This document shows positions 1 to 9,300 of a DNA stretch of 22,364 nt, piece after piece (the stretch's first letter is position 1; each line of letters begins with the position of its first letter). The notes under the pieces are model-generated. The model saw only the letters and a list, made by a program, of their open reading frames with translations. It was not told the DNA's origin and ran no database searches. Both the position numbers and the translations under genes were made by a program. Source of the DNA: H2-BAC3 sp045863035 (GTDB taxonomy: Bacteria; Bacteroidota; Ignavibacteria; Ignavibacteriales; Ignavibacteriaceae); contig BTUV01000047.1 in the NCBI GenBank assembly GCA_045863035.1, forward strand, positions 1-22,364. The letters are read 5' to 3'.

Positions 1-128
1 TTCTTAATTGATTCCCGGGGGCTTCGGAATTGTTCGTTGCAGATTCTTAATTTTTTATTTTTAATTCTTAATTGATTCCCGGGGGCTTCGGAATTGTTTA
101 TTGCAGATTCTTAATTTTATATTCTTAA
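1..128. repeat. 64-bp direct tandem duplication
   Basis: Two adjacent copies, 1-64 and 65-128, share a common core: TTCTTAATT, then a GATTCCCGGGGGCTTCGGAAT block, then TTGCAGATTCTTAATTTT. The copies differ at 35-36 versus 99-100 (CG against TA) and in the AT-rich tail. Each contains a short inverted repeat, ATTCC/GGAAT (11-15 with 26-30, and 75-79 with 90-94). It lies downstream of the last gene of the minus-strand operon. The left window edge cuts it, so more copies may continue outside. It is not a CRISPR array: the copies abut with no spacer. Function unknown. Confidence 0.9.
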
Positions 129-149
129 TTCTTAATTCTTAATTCTTCA
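122..149. repeat. TTCTTAA heptamer tandem repeat
   Basis: Four consecutive 7-bp units start at 122, 129, 136 and 143, the last imperfect (TTCTTCA). The same heptamer opens and closes the 64-bp repeat copies just to the left, so the two probably arose together by slippage. From about 150 to 359 I see no gene, RNA or repeat. Confidence 0.85.
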
Positions 150-359
150 TCGTTCATCTCAGAAGTATAGCAATTACAAGTAAGGAGATTTAGAAGATTA
201 TTATTGAGTTTACCGCAACCGGGCAAATTTCCAGCATACATTCTCAAACACCCCAATATCTATGACTATTAAATCATTTCTGAGTATTAAATGTGTAATA
301 CTAATTGGCAGAAGTCAGGAAATAATACAACACTCGCGGCGCTCACTAAAACCCCCTCG

Positions 360-395
360 CCTCGTACAGACAAGCCGCGGCGTGTCTGTACAAAG
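360..395 (-). terminator. Hairpin after the last gene, probable operon end
   Basis: Arms 360-372 and 383-395 pair over 13 bp. The central nine (364-372 with 383-391) are perfect, and two outer pairs (361/394 and 363/392) are C-A on the plus strand but G-U in minus-strand RNA. That asymmetry favours function in the minus-strand transcript. The stem begins 8 bases after the stop codon of the giant gene at 404. A short run of four U lies about 10 bases beyond the stem, so as an intrinsic terminator it is imperfect; it may also protect the 3' end. Confidence 0.6.
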
Positions 396-403
396 GCCAC
401 ACA

Positions 404-3400
404 TCACTTCAATAAAATCATTTTTTTCACTTCGGTAAATTCCTGCTTCCCATCGATGGATTTTGCCCGCATCATATAAAAATATATTCCGCTTGCTAAT
501 CCCGCGGTATGAAATATCGATGTATAATATCCTGCGTGCTGCACCGTGTTTACAACTTCCCTCACCTGTTCGCCAAGTACATTATATATCACAAGCAGCA
601 CTTCACTTTCAAACGGCACTGCATATTTAAGTGTGGTTGACGGATTAAACGGATTAGGATAGTTCTGCGATAGTTCATACTTCACCGGTATGGCCAGATC
701 ATCCTCTGCTGATGTTAGTATATCTACCGTCACTACGTTTGAATATACAGATACAATTTCTCCGTTTACCGCTTTCACCCGGTAAGTATAAGTCAGTTGG
801 CTGCCTCCTAAGGAATCTGTGTATTCTGTTATATTTTCACCAACAGAAGCTATCTGAACAAACGGCTCAGTGGAAGTAACTGCACCCGGCTTGCGTTCGA
901 TGGTAAACTCCTGCTCTCCGGCAGAGCGGTCAAGCCATTTCAATTGTACCTTACGCGGAATAACCGCAGTTGCCGTTAAACTATCCGGTGCCTTCATTCT
1001 GGTTGCAAAACTCCACACGGTGCTAAAATCACTCTTCCCGGCTATATTTGATGCTGCAACACGCCATATATACCGTACGCCGTCATCCAGATTTTGCAGT
1101 AAACGCGAGGTATCGGTCATGGTTGAGTCATTAATGTAGATATTGGTAAAACTGCTGTCCGTTGCAATCTGCAAATGGAATTGCAAACTGTAAGCGGGTT
1201 TTCTCCATTTAAGATAAAAACTGTATGGTGTATTAACCGCACCATTACCCGGCTGAACCAATACCGGACTCTGCGGTGCCGGCACAATCGTCCTGAATCT
1301 GAATACTTGCGACCATACACTTAAACCAATGCTGTTTTTTCCGCGAACTCTCCAGAAGTAAGAACGGTCATTCATCAACCCTGTTACATCCCGAAGTGTA
1401 TCTGTAATTGTTGAATCATTTAACACCAACAGAGTAAATGAACTATCTGTCGCAAGCTGCAAATGATAGCTAAGGGCAAGCTGACTTGATGACCAGCTCA
1501 ACCTTATTGCAATCGCCTGATTAACCGCTCCATTCTGCGGACTAACCGGCATTACCTGTGCGGGGAGTGTGTTCAGAACAAATCTCCTCGTATTGCTCTC
1601 TGCCTGCCCCCCATCGTTAAATGATTTTACCTTCCAGTAATGGGTAGTAAGTATAGGTATCGAAAGCTGACGCACTGCACTGCTATCTTGCAATGTATCA
1701 GAAAGAACTACTGTTGTGAATGATGCATCACTTGCAACAGTCAGTATATAGCCCGCTGCACGATCAGAGCTCTGCCAGCCAAACAGAGCCGGGTTGCCAA
1801 TCATTGCACTGTCGGCCGGATATAAAAGAATAAATGCAGCCGGCGCCTGAATGACTGTGCGGAAGCTGTTCCATTCTGTAAAACCGCTCCAGCCGGCTTC
1901 ATTACGGCTCTGCACTCTCCAGTAATAACCGGTAAAATGAGCAAGCTGACTAACTGTATATACCGTATCAGCCAGAGTAGTATCTGATACCATCGGGGCG
2001 GAAGCAGTATCTGCTGTCAGCTCAAAGTGATAATTCAGAATGCTCTGGTTTTTAGCTGTGATATCTAATGCTTTGGTCCATGCAAACTGCACATTGCTCA
2101 CCGGAAGATTTACTGCCATGTTCTGTGGCTGCACGAGCTGCACCGCTGAAGGCAGACCTATTGTACGAAATCTGAATACGGATGAAAGATCACTCAGTCC
2201 GCCTGTGTTTTTTGCCTGCACTTTCCAGTAATAGTGAGATAGATTCTGCAGACCGTTTGCTATATATACTGTATCGGTTACGGTTGAATCATTCGCGACA
2301 ATCTGTGTAAACAAACTGTCACTGCTTAATGTAAAACGATAACTGACTGCTCTTTCAGATTTATTCCATCTGAAAGATACCGGTTGAGCTACGGCGACGG
2401 CATTATCCGGAGGAAACGATAACTGCGGCATAGCCGGCCTCTCTGGCAATGTTACTATTGAAACCTGGGCGCTATATCCAGAGGATGTATCGGGATTAAA
2501 TGCTTCAACCCGATAACTATATTGGGAAGAATACGCAACAGTGCTGTCAAAATAATCAGTTGCATTTGCAGGAAGCTGTGCAATTTCGCTGTATTGCATT
2601 GCCGAAAGTGAATCCCCGTCTTTTCTTTCAACCCTGTATGCAGTTTCATTAGTTGCTGCATCACTCCAGCTCAGATACGTTTTTAACGGGGAAGCATTAA
2701 ATACTGCTATTGATTGTGGTACTGTAACAGGTAAAATTGTATATAAACTGCGAATCGGATATTGATTACTGTAAGGGGATGAAGTTTCTGTATTATAAGC
2801 ATATATTCTATAGGTATAAGTAACAGTATCAGTTACAGAATAGTCTGTGTACGAAGCCATATCAGCGGTCACCGTATCAATTGCCCTATAAGTTGAAGCT
2901 GCGGTTGAGTCGCCGGTTTTCCGTTCAATTACGAAATGCGTTTCATTTGAAGAGTTATCACCCCATTGCAATTCAATGCGTAAAGGTCTTCTTTGTGCTG
3001 TGGCAGTAACTCCAGATGGCGCAGGTATAGGCACAATCGGATTAGCTCGTACGATAAACTTTACATCACTTGAATCCTGATACATGTTTATTGTAGTTGC
3101 ATCCTGCACGTAAAACCGGACAGACTCACTTCCCGACCAGCTATTGTCAGATATGCTCGTGGTTAGCACATTACTCTGATCTATACCGAGAACCACAAAT
3201 CCCGCTTCAAATTGATACGGAGCACCAACTGTTCCTATACTCCCGTTTATCACAAAGCTAAATCTCTGTTTTACAGGATATATTTTCTCTTTATCTGCAT
3301 CGAAGAATGTGAATCGAAGCGGGTCATTATTGCTGTTACTGTAAATCGTTAAGAAGTACATCCATTCATTTCCAACCCGTATAGCACGGCTCACGCCTCT

Positions 3401-6241
3401 TAACTGGCTGCCAGACCAGGCCGCAAGTACATGATGGCTGCTATCCTTATCAAGCCCGACAGATGTAACTTTCGCTATCATAGTCATGGTAAGTTCAAAC
3501 TCAGCCGGGTTAACACTCCATTGCGGACTTGTGTCAGTAGAATCAGGAGGCAGGACGGTATATCTCCATGTAACTGAATCTCCGTCAAGCTCAGTCAGGT
3601 AGCTGTCAAGATCAAACGAATTGAAGGTACCCTGAAAACCGGTAATCTGGTCAGGGATATTTCCAATAATAGGACGATTGTCTCTTGCAAGAACGGTAAA
3701 CAAAACAGTGTCCTGAGAATAGAGTCCGTTAACTCCGGCGTCAGTTGCACGAAAAATGAACTGCTCATTACCTGCCCAGAGGGTATCAGTAATAGAAATG
3801 CGCACGCGATTGCCATTCAGTAACTGAGCCGCAAGTATATTTCCACCGTATATATTCCAATTTACGGTATCTCCATCCTGCTCGGTAAGATAATCATCAA
3901 GATCAAACTCGGTGAAACTGCCACCACCGGAAATTGTCTGATCCGGGATTCCGGTTACGATCGGTGTATTATCTTGCAGCGTACTGAATTCAGTTACCGT
4001 TGAGTCGCCAAGTTGTGCTATCGTGTTGGCATCATTAACAAAAAATCTGATGCGCTCGCTAAATGGTTTTGTTCGTTCGATTACTGAAACTGTTGTCTGA
4101 TGATTCTGTGCAATTTGTATCTTTATATATCCGGCATACATCTGATAGGGCTGATCCGGACTTCCAAAACTTGCATTTTGCAAAAATGAAACTTTTTGCT
4201 CTACGGGCAGTTCGCGCTGAGCAGTTTCGTCATAATACCTGAATGATATCTGACCACCATTGTTGTTTGAATACACTGTAAGAAAGAACATCTGTTTTCC
4301 CCCGACAGTTATTGGGCTTGCAACACCGCGTACTTCTGAACCTAAGAATGCAGCAAGTTTTCCTCCTGTGGTCACCACCTTTTTTCCGAGTGATGTTACC
4401 TCTACTATCAAAGTCAGAGTAAGCTGATATGCGGCAGGATTCACAGACCAAACCGGCTGGGGGTCCGTAACCAACGCCGGAAGTGTTGCATAACGGAATG
4501 AAAGTGAGTCGCCGTCAGATTCCTTTACATAACTGAGTAAATTAAATTCTGAAAAACCGCCATTCCCCCCGATGGTCTGAGAAGGAATCGTTGTAAACAC
4601 CGGTGGATGATCAAACGGAAGTACTGTAAACCTGACCGTATCTTCTGAATACAGACCGTTCACTGTGTTATCCGATACACGAAAAACTATTTGTTCAGTA
4701 CCTGTCCACGTTCCGTTTGGCGCTGAAACTGTTACTATGCTACCTGCGGACAACTGGACCGAAAGCTGGCTGTTCCCGGTGAATGTATATATTACGGTGT
4801 CCCCGTCGCTCTCTGTAAGATACGAGTCAAGGTCAAATTGAGCAAAGCTGCCACCGGCATAAATTGTCTGATCGGGAATTCCGGAAATCATCGGCGTGTT
4901 ATCTGCAGTTTTGATATATACGGCAGAGCTGGAATCCCACAACTGAGCAGGAGTGTTTATATCTGTAACCGTAAAGCGGATAGACTCACTGCCGCTCCAG
5001 AGCGGATCGGGGGTCTTAAATTTTACAACATTTCCAGCACCAATAGCAACAATGATATTCCCGGCATTCGCCAGAAAGGGGTTATCAGCAGTTCCAAACG
5101 AAGCGTTTGAAGAAAAGATTACAGATTCATCCGCGGTATATATCTGCTGATTTGCGGCATCATAAACTTTGAATGAGATAGTTTCTCCGCTGCTGTTTGC
5201 ATACACTGTCAGGAAGAATAAGGTGCTGTTTCCAACACTAACGCCCTGTGTGGTTCCGCGAATCTGTGCCCCGGCAAACGCGGCAATGCGGCTGCCTGCC
5301 TCAGTAAGATTTTTCCCTCTTGAATTTATTCGAATTATCATAGTCATGTTAGACTGATAGAGAGCCGGATTCACCGACCAATCCGGTGCTACAACCGGAG
5401 TGCTCTGCCCGGTGAATTCATACGTATATATAACACTATCTCCATCGGTTTCAATCAGGTATTCATCTAAATCAAAGGAGGTGAAAGCGCTGTTTGAACC
5501 AATTGTCTGACTTGGAATAACCCCAAGCTGTGGTGCGTTATCAGGTCTGAGCACCTGATAGATTACAGTGTCCTCACCATAAAGACCTGCCAAAGTTACA
5601 TCAGTCGCCCGGAAAAAAACAGTATCTTTGCCATACCAGTTTGCTAACGGTGCAATAACTGCTGTTCCGTTTGATGAAATAGTTATCTGAACATTATCAA
5701 CACTCCTGGCAGAGAAACTGACACTGTCCCCGTCAAACTCTGTGAGAAATGAGCTGATGTTTACAGAAGAAAAACTACCTCCGAATGGGATCGTCTGATC
5801 TGGAATTCCCCTCAGAAGCGGAGCACGGTCAAAATTAAAATACGAGTTAATCTGAAAAGGTGTACTGACCGAGCCAAATACGCCATTTGGAACAAATACA
5901 ATAGAATCAACCGTCATCACAACCGTATCAAGCGAGGGTATATATGCTTTGAATGTAATCTGTTCCCCTGAGGTATTAGCATAAACAGTGAGAAAGAACA
6001 TCTGCTGACCGCCAACCTGAATTGGTGTGGCTGTACCGCGCACCTGAGGACCCGCGAAAGCGCCAAGTACCGTTGCACCGGCAGGAACGGGCTGACCGTT
6101 AAGATTCAGCACTGCAATCACATTAGCATTAAACTGATAATCAGCCGGATTTACTGTCCAGTTTGGCGGACCATCCTCCTGCGCATGAGCTGTTACAGCT
6201 ATAAAGAATATCAGGGTTAACACCCGCAGAAAACTTTTCAT
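404..6241 (-). CDS. Giant T9SS-exported surface protein with nested Ig-like/WSVNP repeats and FN3 domains
   Basis: 1945 residues, probably exported by Sec then the type IX system and held at the cell surface. A signal peptide (1-20, ending A-H-A before Q21) supports the ATG at 6241; GGAAAAG lies upstream. A WSVNP module (about 27-134) follows. Next come six Ig-like units marked by IP(D/S)QTI, FDLDxYLTExDGD and WxGxExIxF (about 140-1067), in which every second unit has a WSVNP module inserted (about 285-394, 595-704, 905-1014). Then come eight fibronectin III or FN3-like domains (about 1072-1845): numbers 1, 2 and 8 carry an IERK/VERK strand, and numbers 3-7 mostly carry DSSFT-type and YYW(R/K)V motifs. 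The T9SS sorting tail (about 1846-1945) has QNYPNPFNPST and ends KKMILLK. No catalytic motif is visible. An adhesin or structural role is inferred. It is the last gene, 67 bases after the preceding giant, and unlike its neighbours has no LamG domain. Confidence 0.97.
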   Translation of the reverse strand: MKSFLRVLTLIFFIAVTAHAQEDGPPNWTVNPADYQFNANVIAVLNLNGQPVPAGATVLGAFAGPQVRGTATPIQVGGQQMFFLTVYANTSGEQITFKAYIPSLDTVVMTVDSIVFVPNGVFGSVSTPFQINSYFNFDRAPLLRGIPDQTIPFGGSFSSVNISSFLTEFDGDSVSFSARSVDNVQITISSNGTAVIAPLANWYGKDTVFFRATDVTLAGLYGEDTVIYQVLRPDNAPQLGVIPSQTIGSNSAFTSFDLDEYLIETDGDSVIYTYEFTGQSTPVVAPDWSVNPALYQSNMTMIIRINSRGKNLTEAGSRIAAFAGAQIRGTTQGVSVGNSTLFFLTVYANSSGETISFKVYDAANQQIYTADESVIFSSNASFGTADNPFLANAGNIIVAIGAGNVVKFKTPDPLWSGSESIRFTVTDINTPAQLWDSSSAVYIKTADNTPMISGIPDQTIYAGGSFAQFDLDSYLTESDGDTVIYTFTGNSQLSVQLSAGSIVTVSAPNGTWTGTEQIVFRVSDNTVNGLYSEDTVRFTVLPFDHPPVFTTIPSQTIGGNGGFSEFNLLSYVKESDGDSLSFRYATLPALVTDPQPVWSVNPAAYQLTLTLIVEVTSLGKKVVTTGGKLAAFLGSEVRGVASPITVGGKQMFFLTVYSNNNGGQISFRYYDETAQRELPVEQKVSFLQNASFGSPDQPYQMYAGYIKIQIAQNHQTTVSVIERTKPFSERIRFFVNDANTIAQLGDSTVTEFSTLQDNTPIVTGIPDQTISGGGSFTEFDLDDYLTEQDGDTVNWNIYGGNILAAQLLNGNRVRISITDTLWAGNEQFIFRATDAGVNGLYSQDTVLFTVLARDNRPIIGNIPDQITGFQGTFNSFDLDSYLTELDGDSVTWRYTVLPPDSTDTSPQWSVNPAEFELTMTMIAKVTSVGLDKDSSHHVLAAWSGSQLRGVSRAIRVGNEWMYFLTIYSNSNNDPLRFTFFDADKEKIYPVKQRFSFVINGSIGTVGAPYQFEAGFVVLGIDQSNVLTTSISDNSWSGSESVRFYVQDATTINMYQDSSDVKFIVRANPIVPIPAPSGVTATAQRRPLRIELQWGDNSSNETHFVIERKTGDSTAASTYRAIDTVTADMASYTDYSVTDTVTYTYRIYAYNTETSSPYSNQYPIRSLYTILPVTVPQSIAVFNASPLKTYLSWSDAATNETAYRVERKDGDSLSAMQYSEIAQLPANATDYFDSTVAYSSQYSYRVEAFNPDTSSGYSAQVSIVTLPERPAMPQLSFPPDNAVAVAQPVSFRWNKSERAVSYRFTLSSDSLFTQIVANDSTVTDTVYIANGLQNLSHYYWKVQAKNTGGLSDLSSVFRFRTIGLPSAVQLVQPQNMAVNLPVSNVQFAWTKALDITAKNQSILNYHFELTADTASAPMVSDTTLADTVYTVSQLAHFTGYYWRVQSRNEAGWSGFTEWNSFRTVIQAPAAFILLYPADSAMIGNPALFGWQSSDRAAGYILTVASDASFTTVVLSDTLQDSSAVRQLSIPILTTHYWKVKSFNDGGQAESNTRRFVLNTLPAQVMPVSPQNGAVNQAIAIRLSWSSSQLALSYHLQLATDSSFTLLVLNDSTITDTLRDVTGLMNDRSYFWRVRGKNSIGLSVWSQVFRFRTIVPAPQSPVLVQPGNGAVNTPYSFYLKWRKPAYSLQFHLQIATDSSFTNIYINDSTMTDTSRLLQNLDDGVRYIWRVAASNIAGKSDFSTVWSFATRMKAPDSLTATAVIPRKVQLKWLDRSAGEQEFTIERKPGAVTSTEPFVQIASVGENITEYTDSLGGSQLTYTYRVKAVNGEIVSVYSNVVTVDILTSAEDDLAIPVKYELSQNYPNPFNPSTTLKYAVPFESEVLLVIYNVLGEQVREVVNTVQHAGYYTSIFHTAGLASGIYFYMMRAKSIDGKQEFTEVKKMILLK
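3041..5824 (-). repeat. Three tandem ~930-bp (310-residue) super-repeats inside the last giant gene
   Basis: Copies run about 4898-5824, 3968-4897 and 3041-3967. Landmarks recur with near-exact spacing: the tryptophan of WSVNP falls at residues 288, 598 and 908, and IPDQTI starts at 146, 455 and 765. Each copy is one plain Ig-like unit plus one Ig-like unit interrupted by a WSVNP module. The copies have diverged at residue level, so this is an old amplification rather than a recent identical array. Confidence 0.9.
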
Positions 6242-6272
6242 TTCACTTTTCCGTGCTTGTTATGTTTAAGCG

Positions 6273-6297
6273 GAGCCGGTTTTATTTGAACCGGCTC
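6273..6297 (-). other. Intergenic hairpin between the last two giants
   Basis: A perfect 9-bp stem (6273-6281 with 6289-6297) with a 7-base loop lies 11 bases after the stop of the upstream giant (6309) and about 31 bases before the next start (6241). There is no U-run on the minus side, so a full terminator is unlikely. It could be a partial terminator, a processing site or a 3' stability element that sets the ratio of the two proteins. Confidence 0.6.
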
Positions 6298-6308
6298 TGT
6301 TCCTGGTT

Positions 6309-9300
6309 TTATTTTAAGAATATGATTTTTCTCGTCTGACTAAAAGTACCTGATTTCATCACCGAGAAATAGATACCGGTCGGCAGTATCTCTCCGTTCT
6401 GATTTCTTGCATCCCAGGAGATAGTATAATATCCTGCCTGCCGGTAGTCCTTCACCAGCACTGCAACTTTTTCTCCCATGATGTTAAATATATTCAGCTC
6501 AACATCACCCGACTCAGGTAATCCAAACCGGATATTGGTTGACGGATTAAACGGATTCGGATAATTCTGCTCAAGTATATACTCACCCGGCAATCCGCTC
6601 ATTTCTCCGGATGAGGTAAGAGCTGACTGCAGGAGGATTGGCTCATGCAAAGAACCACTCACAGTATTTGCACTAAATTGCAATACTGTAGCAACTCTTC
6701 TAACCATTCCGGTAGCTTCCTCCAGCAGACGTATTTCAAGTGTATCCTGCCCGTCAGGTTTGCCATAAACCGTAATCAGATAAATTGGCTTTTTGTGCTG
6801 TCCGAGACTAAGCGGACGGGCAAATCCTCTGCACTCATCTCCTACAAACACACCGGCCACAGGTAATGTCATGGCAGTATCACTCCATTCTTCCGCTAAT
6901 GCTGCAATCAGGTTCATACTGCTTTCATACTTACCGGCATCTACTACCCAGTCAGGCGCAGTGGGAATCTGCCTTAAATATACCGGCGGCTGAATCTGAG
7001 GTTGTGAGCCGGCAGGGGCATCCTGCGGATATATCAGAGTATCTTTTCCGCTTAGTTTAAGCAGATATCCAATCTGCGGTATCATAAACTGAAGATCTCC
7101 GAACCAACCAAAATTTTGATCATAAATCGCAAATTGAAACTGGCTCTTTATGATATCGCCGTCAACCGGGTTAAGTGTTCTTAGTGCTTCATTAACCGGC
7201 ATGGTGAACTGTGGTATATATCCAATCCAGTTCCAGCCGCTGTCAATGCGGATTGGAGTCTGGTCAGGACGAACAGCATATCCGGTTCTCGTTAACACTG
7301 CGGGTGCAAGTCGTCTCCAGAGGTAATGTGTTTCTATCTTTATTGTATCCAGTGTGCCGACCCATTGCTGTAAAGATGAAGCATACTGTGCAAATGGTCC
7401 CTGAGATTTAAAGTTATCTCCGTTCACATGTTGAACTCCCCCCAGAATCGTATTGATGCTCATATCAGCCGAAGTTGTATTGAACGACACCCAATTCCAC
7501 CCTGCTGCAACCGGATACTGCTGAATAATCTGTGAGGTTGCAGTAATCAGAACAGGATTTGCAATGTTTCCAATCACATTATTTGAAGCAAACGAAAACT
7601 GCTCCAATATCTGCCCGTATTCTGTACAGGAAGAAGCATCCCACACTCTGAATGATAGCTGTTCGCCGCTTTCCTGATTACTATATACAGTCAGAAAAAC
7701 ACGATATTCATTCGTATTGTTCAGTCGTGTAACTGAGGCAGCACCGCGTAAATCAGTTCCTGCATATACGGATATTCTGTCATACACATCTGAAGACTGT
7801 GTGGTATCAACATATAACCTTGCGGTGATATTCATGGAGTACTGGTAGAGCGCCGGATTAACTGACCACTGCGGCGGACGGCAGAGAACGCGCAGTTTAA
7901 CTATAAGAGGTTCATTACCGTTTAAGGTATTTGCATAAATGGTATCAGTATATATACCAGGAGCAATCATATTTCCAAATCGGAAGTTCACCGTAATAGC
8001 ACCCTGAGTCTGCACCGTTCCTGTCACCGGAGTTAATGACATCCAGTTCGGGAAATCCGTAAGAGTGTAGGGATATGATGTACCACCTTCGTTAATCAGT
8101 TGTCTCTGTATATCAGCGGTTTCATCGTAGAATTTCACCACTTCTATGTCTCCGCCGGTCCAGCGTACCGGATTTCTGTCAACAGTGAACTCCCATGCAA
8201 TTGAGTCACGATACTGCGTGCCAAAAGGAACACGCATAACGTTTCCATTAAGATCGCGAATGCCTTTAACAATTGCCCTGAGCATTTTGTTTTCAATAAA
8301 GTGATTCTGCACATTCGGAGTAATAATTATTGTCTGGCCATTGCAGCTAAAGTTGAAATCAACCGGCTGGCTGGTCTGGGCATTAATCAGCATGATATTA
8401 TCAACCGCGGTAATACTCTCGCAGGAAATTTGTTCGGTAAATGTAACCGAAATTTCATCCGTCGCGCCAAGAACTCCGTTCATCGGTTTGGGCTGACCAA
8501 GAACTGCCGGGCTTGTCCGGTCTATATATCCTTGTATAAGTGAAGAGCTTCCGCTTAGTGCATTGCCCGCGCAGACAGCAAGCGCCTGAAGCTCATACAT
8601 ACCATCGGATAGACCGTCACTGTTAAAAGGCACGATTACGAAATCCTGCATTAGCGGAAGACTATCTCTCGGTATCACCTTAATCACAGTCCAGTTTTCG
8701 ATCAGATTTTGTTCGATTCTGAAGAGCGCCGCATACTCCGGCTTGTTCCGTAACATACTGTATCTGTCCTCCCGGCTGTAATCTATAATCTCTCGATATC
8801 GCATAGATGAGAGAGGGGAATTTTTGAAATTGTATCCCGATGATTTTTCTTCACCATCAATTTTTTGCTCCGTCTTACCTGATGAAGGATTAAGCTGAGG
8901 TACCTGACGGTATCTAAGAACTACCTCCTGCAGCGATGGATTATTCCTGTCATAACGCCAGAGTTTAACGTTAAAGTCATTCTGATTCTGCTCATTTATT
9001 AACCAGTTTTGCGCTGGTTCATCTATGGCAATTTCACTACAGGGCTCAAGAAACTGAACGGAGATAAAAAGCGTATCCGCGATAGAAAGCTCCTGCCCGG
9101 CGTTTGCATCCCACTCACACGGAGATGTTAGCACAATGCCCAGATCCTCATATATATATGCCTGCGGTCCGCGTTTGACAGTAAGTACTGCATTAACCTG
9201 AGACATCGGCTGAACGGTAAAGTTAAGCCCTCCCTGAATAACAATGCCATTAACAGCTATTTCAGCGCCTGACTGATTCGTTTCATTCAGCACCCGAAGC

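Noticed and set aside
1..149. CRISPR array
   Set aside because: The copies abut without spacers, only two are present, and no cas gene is in the window.
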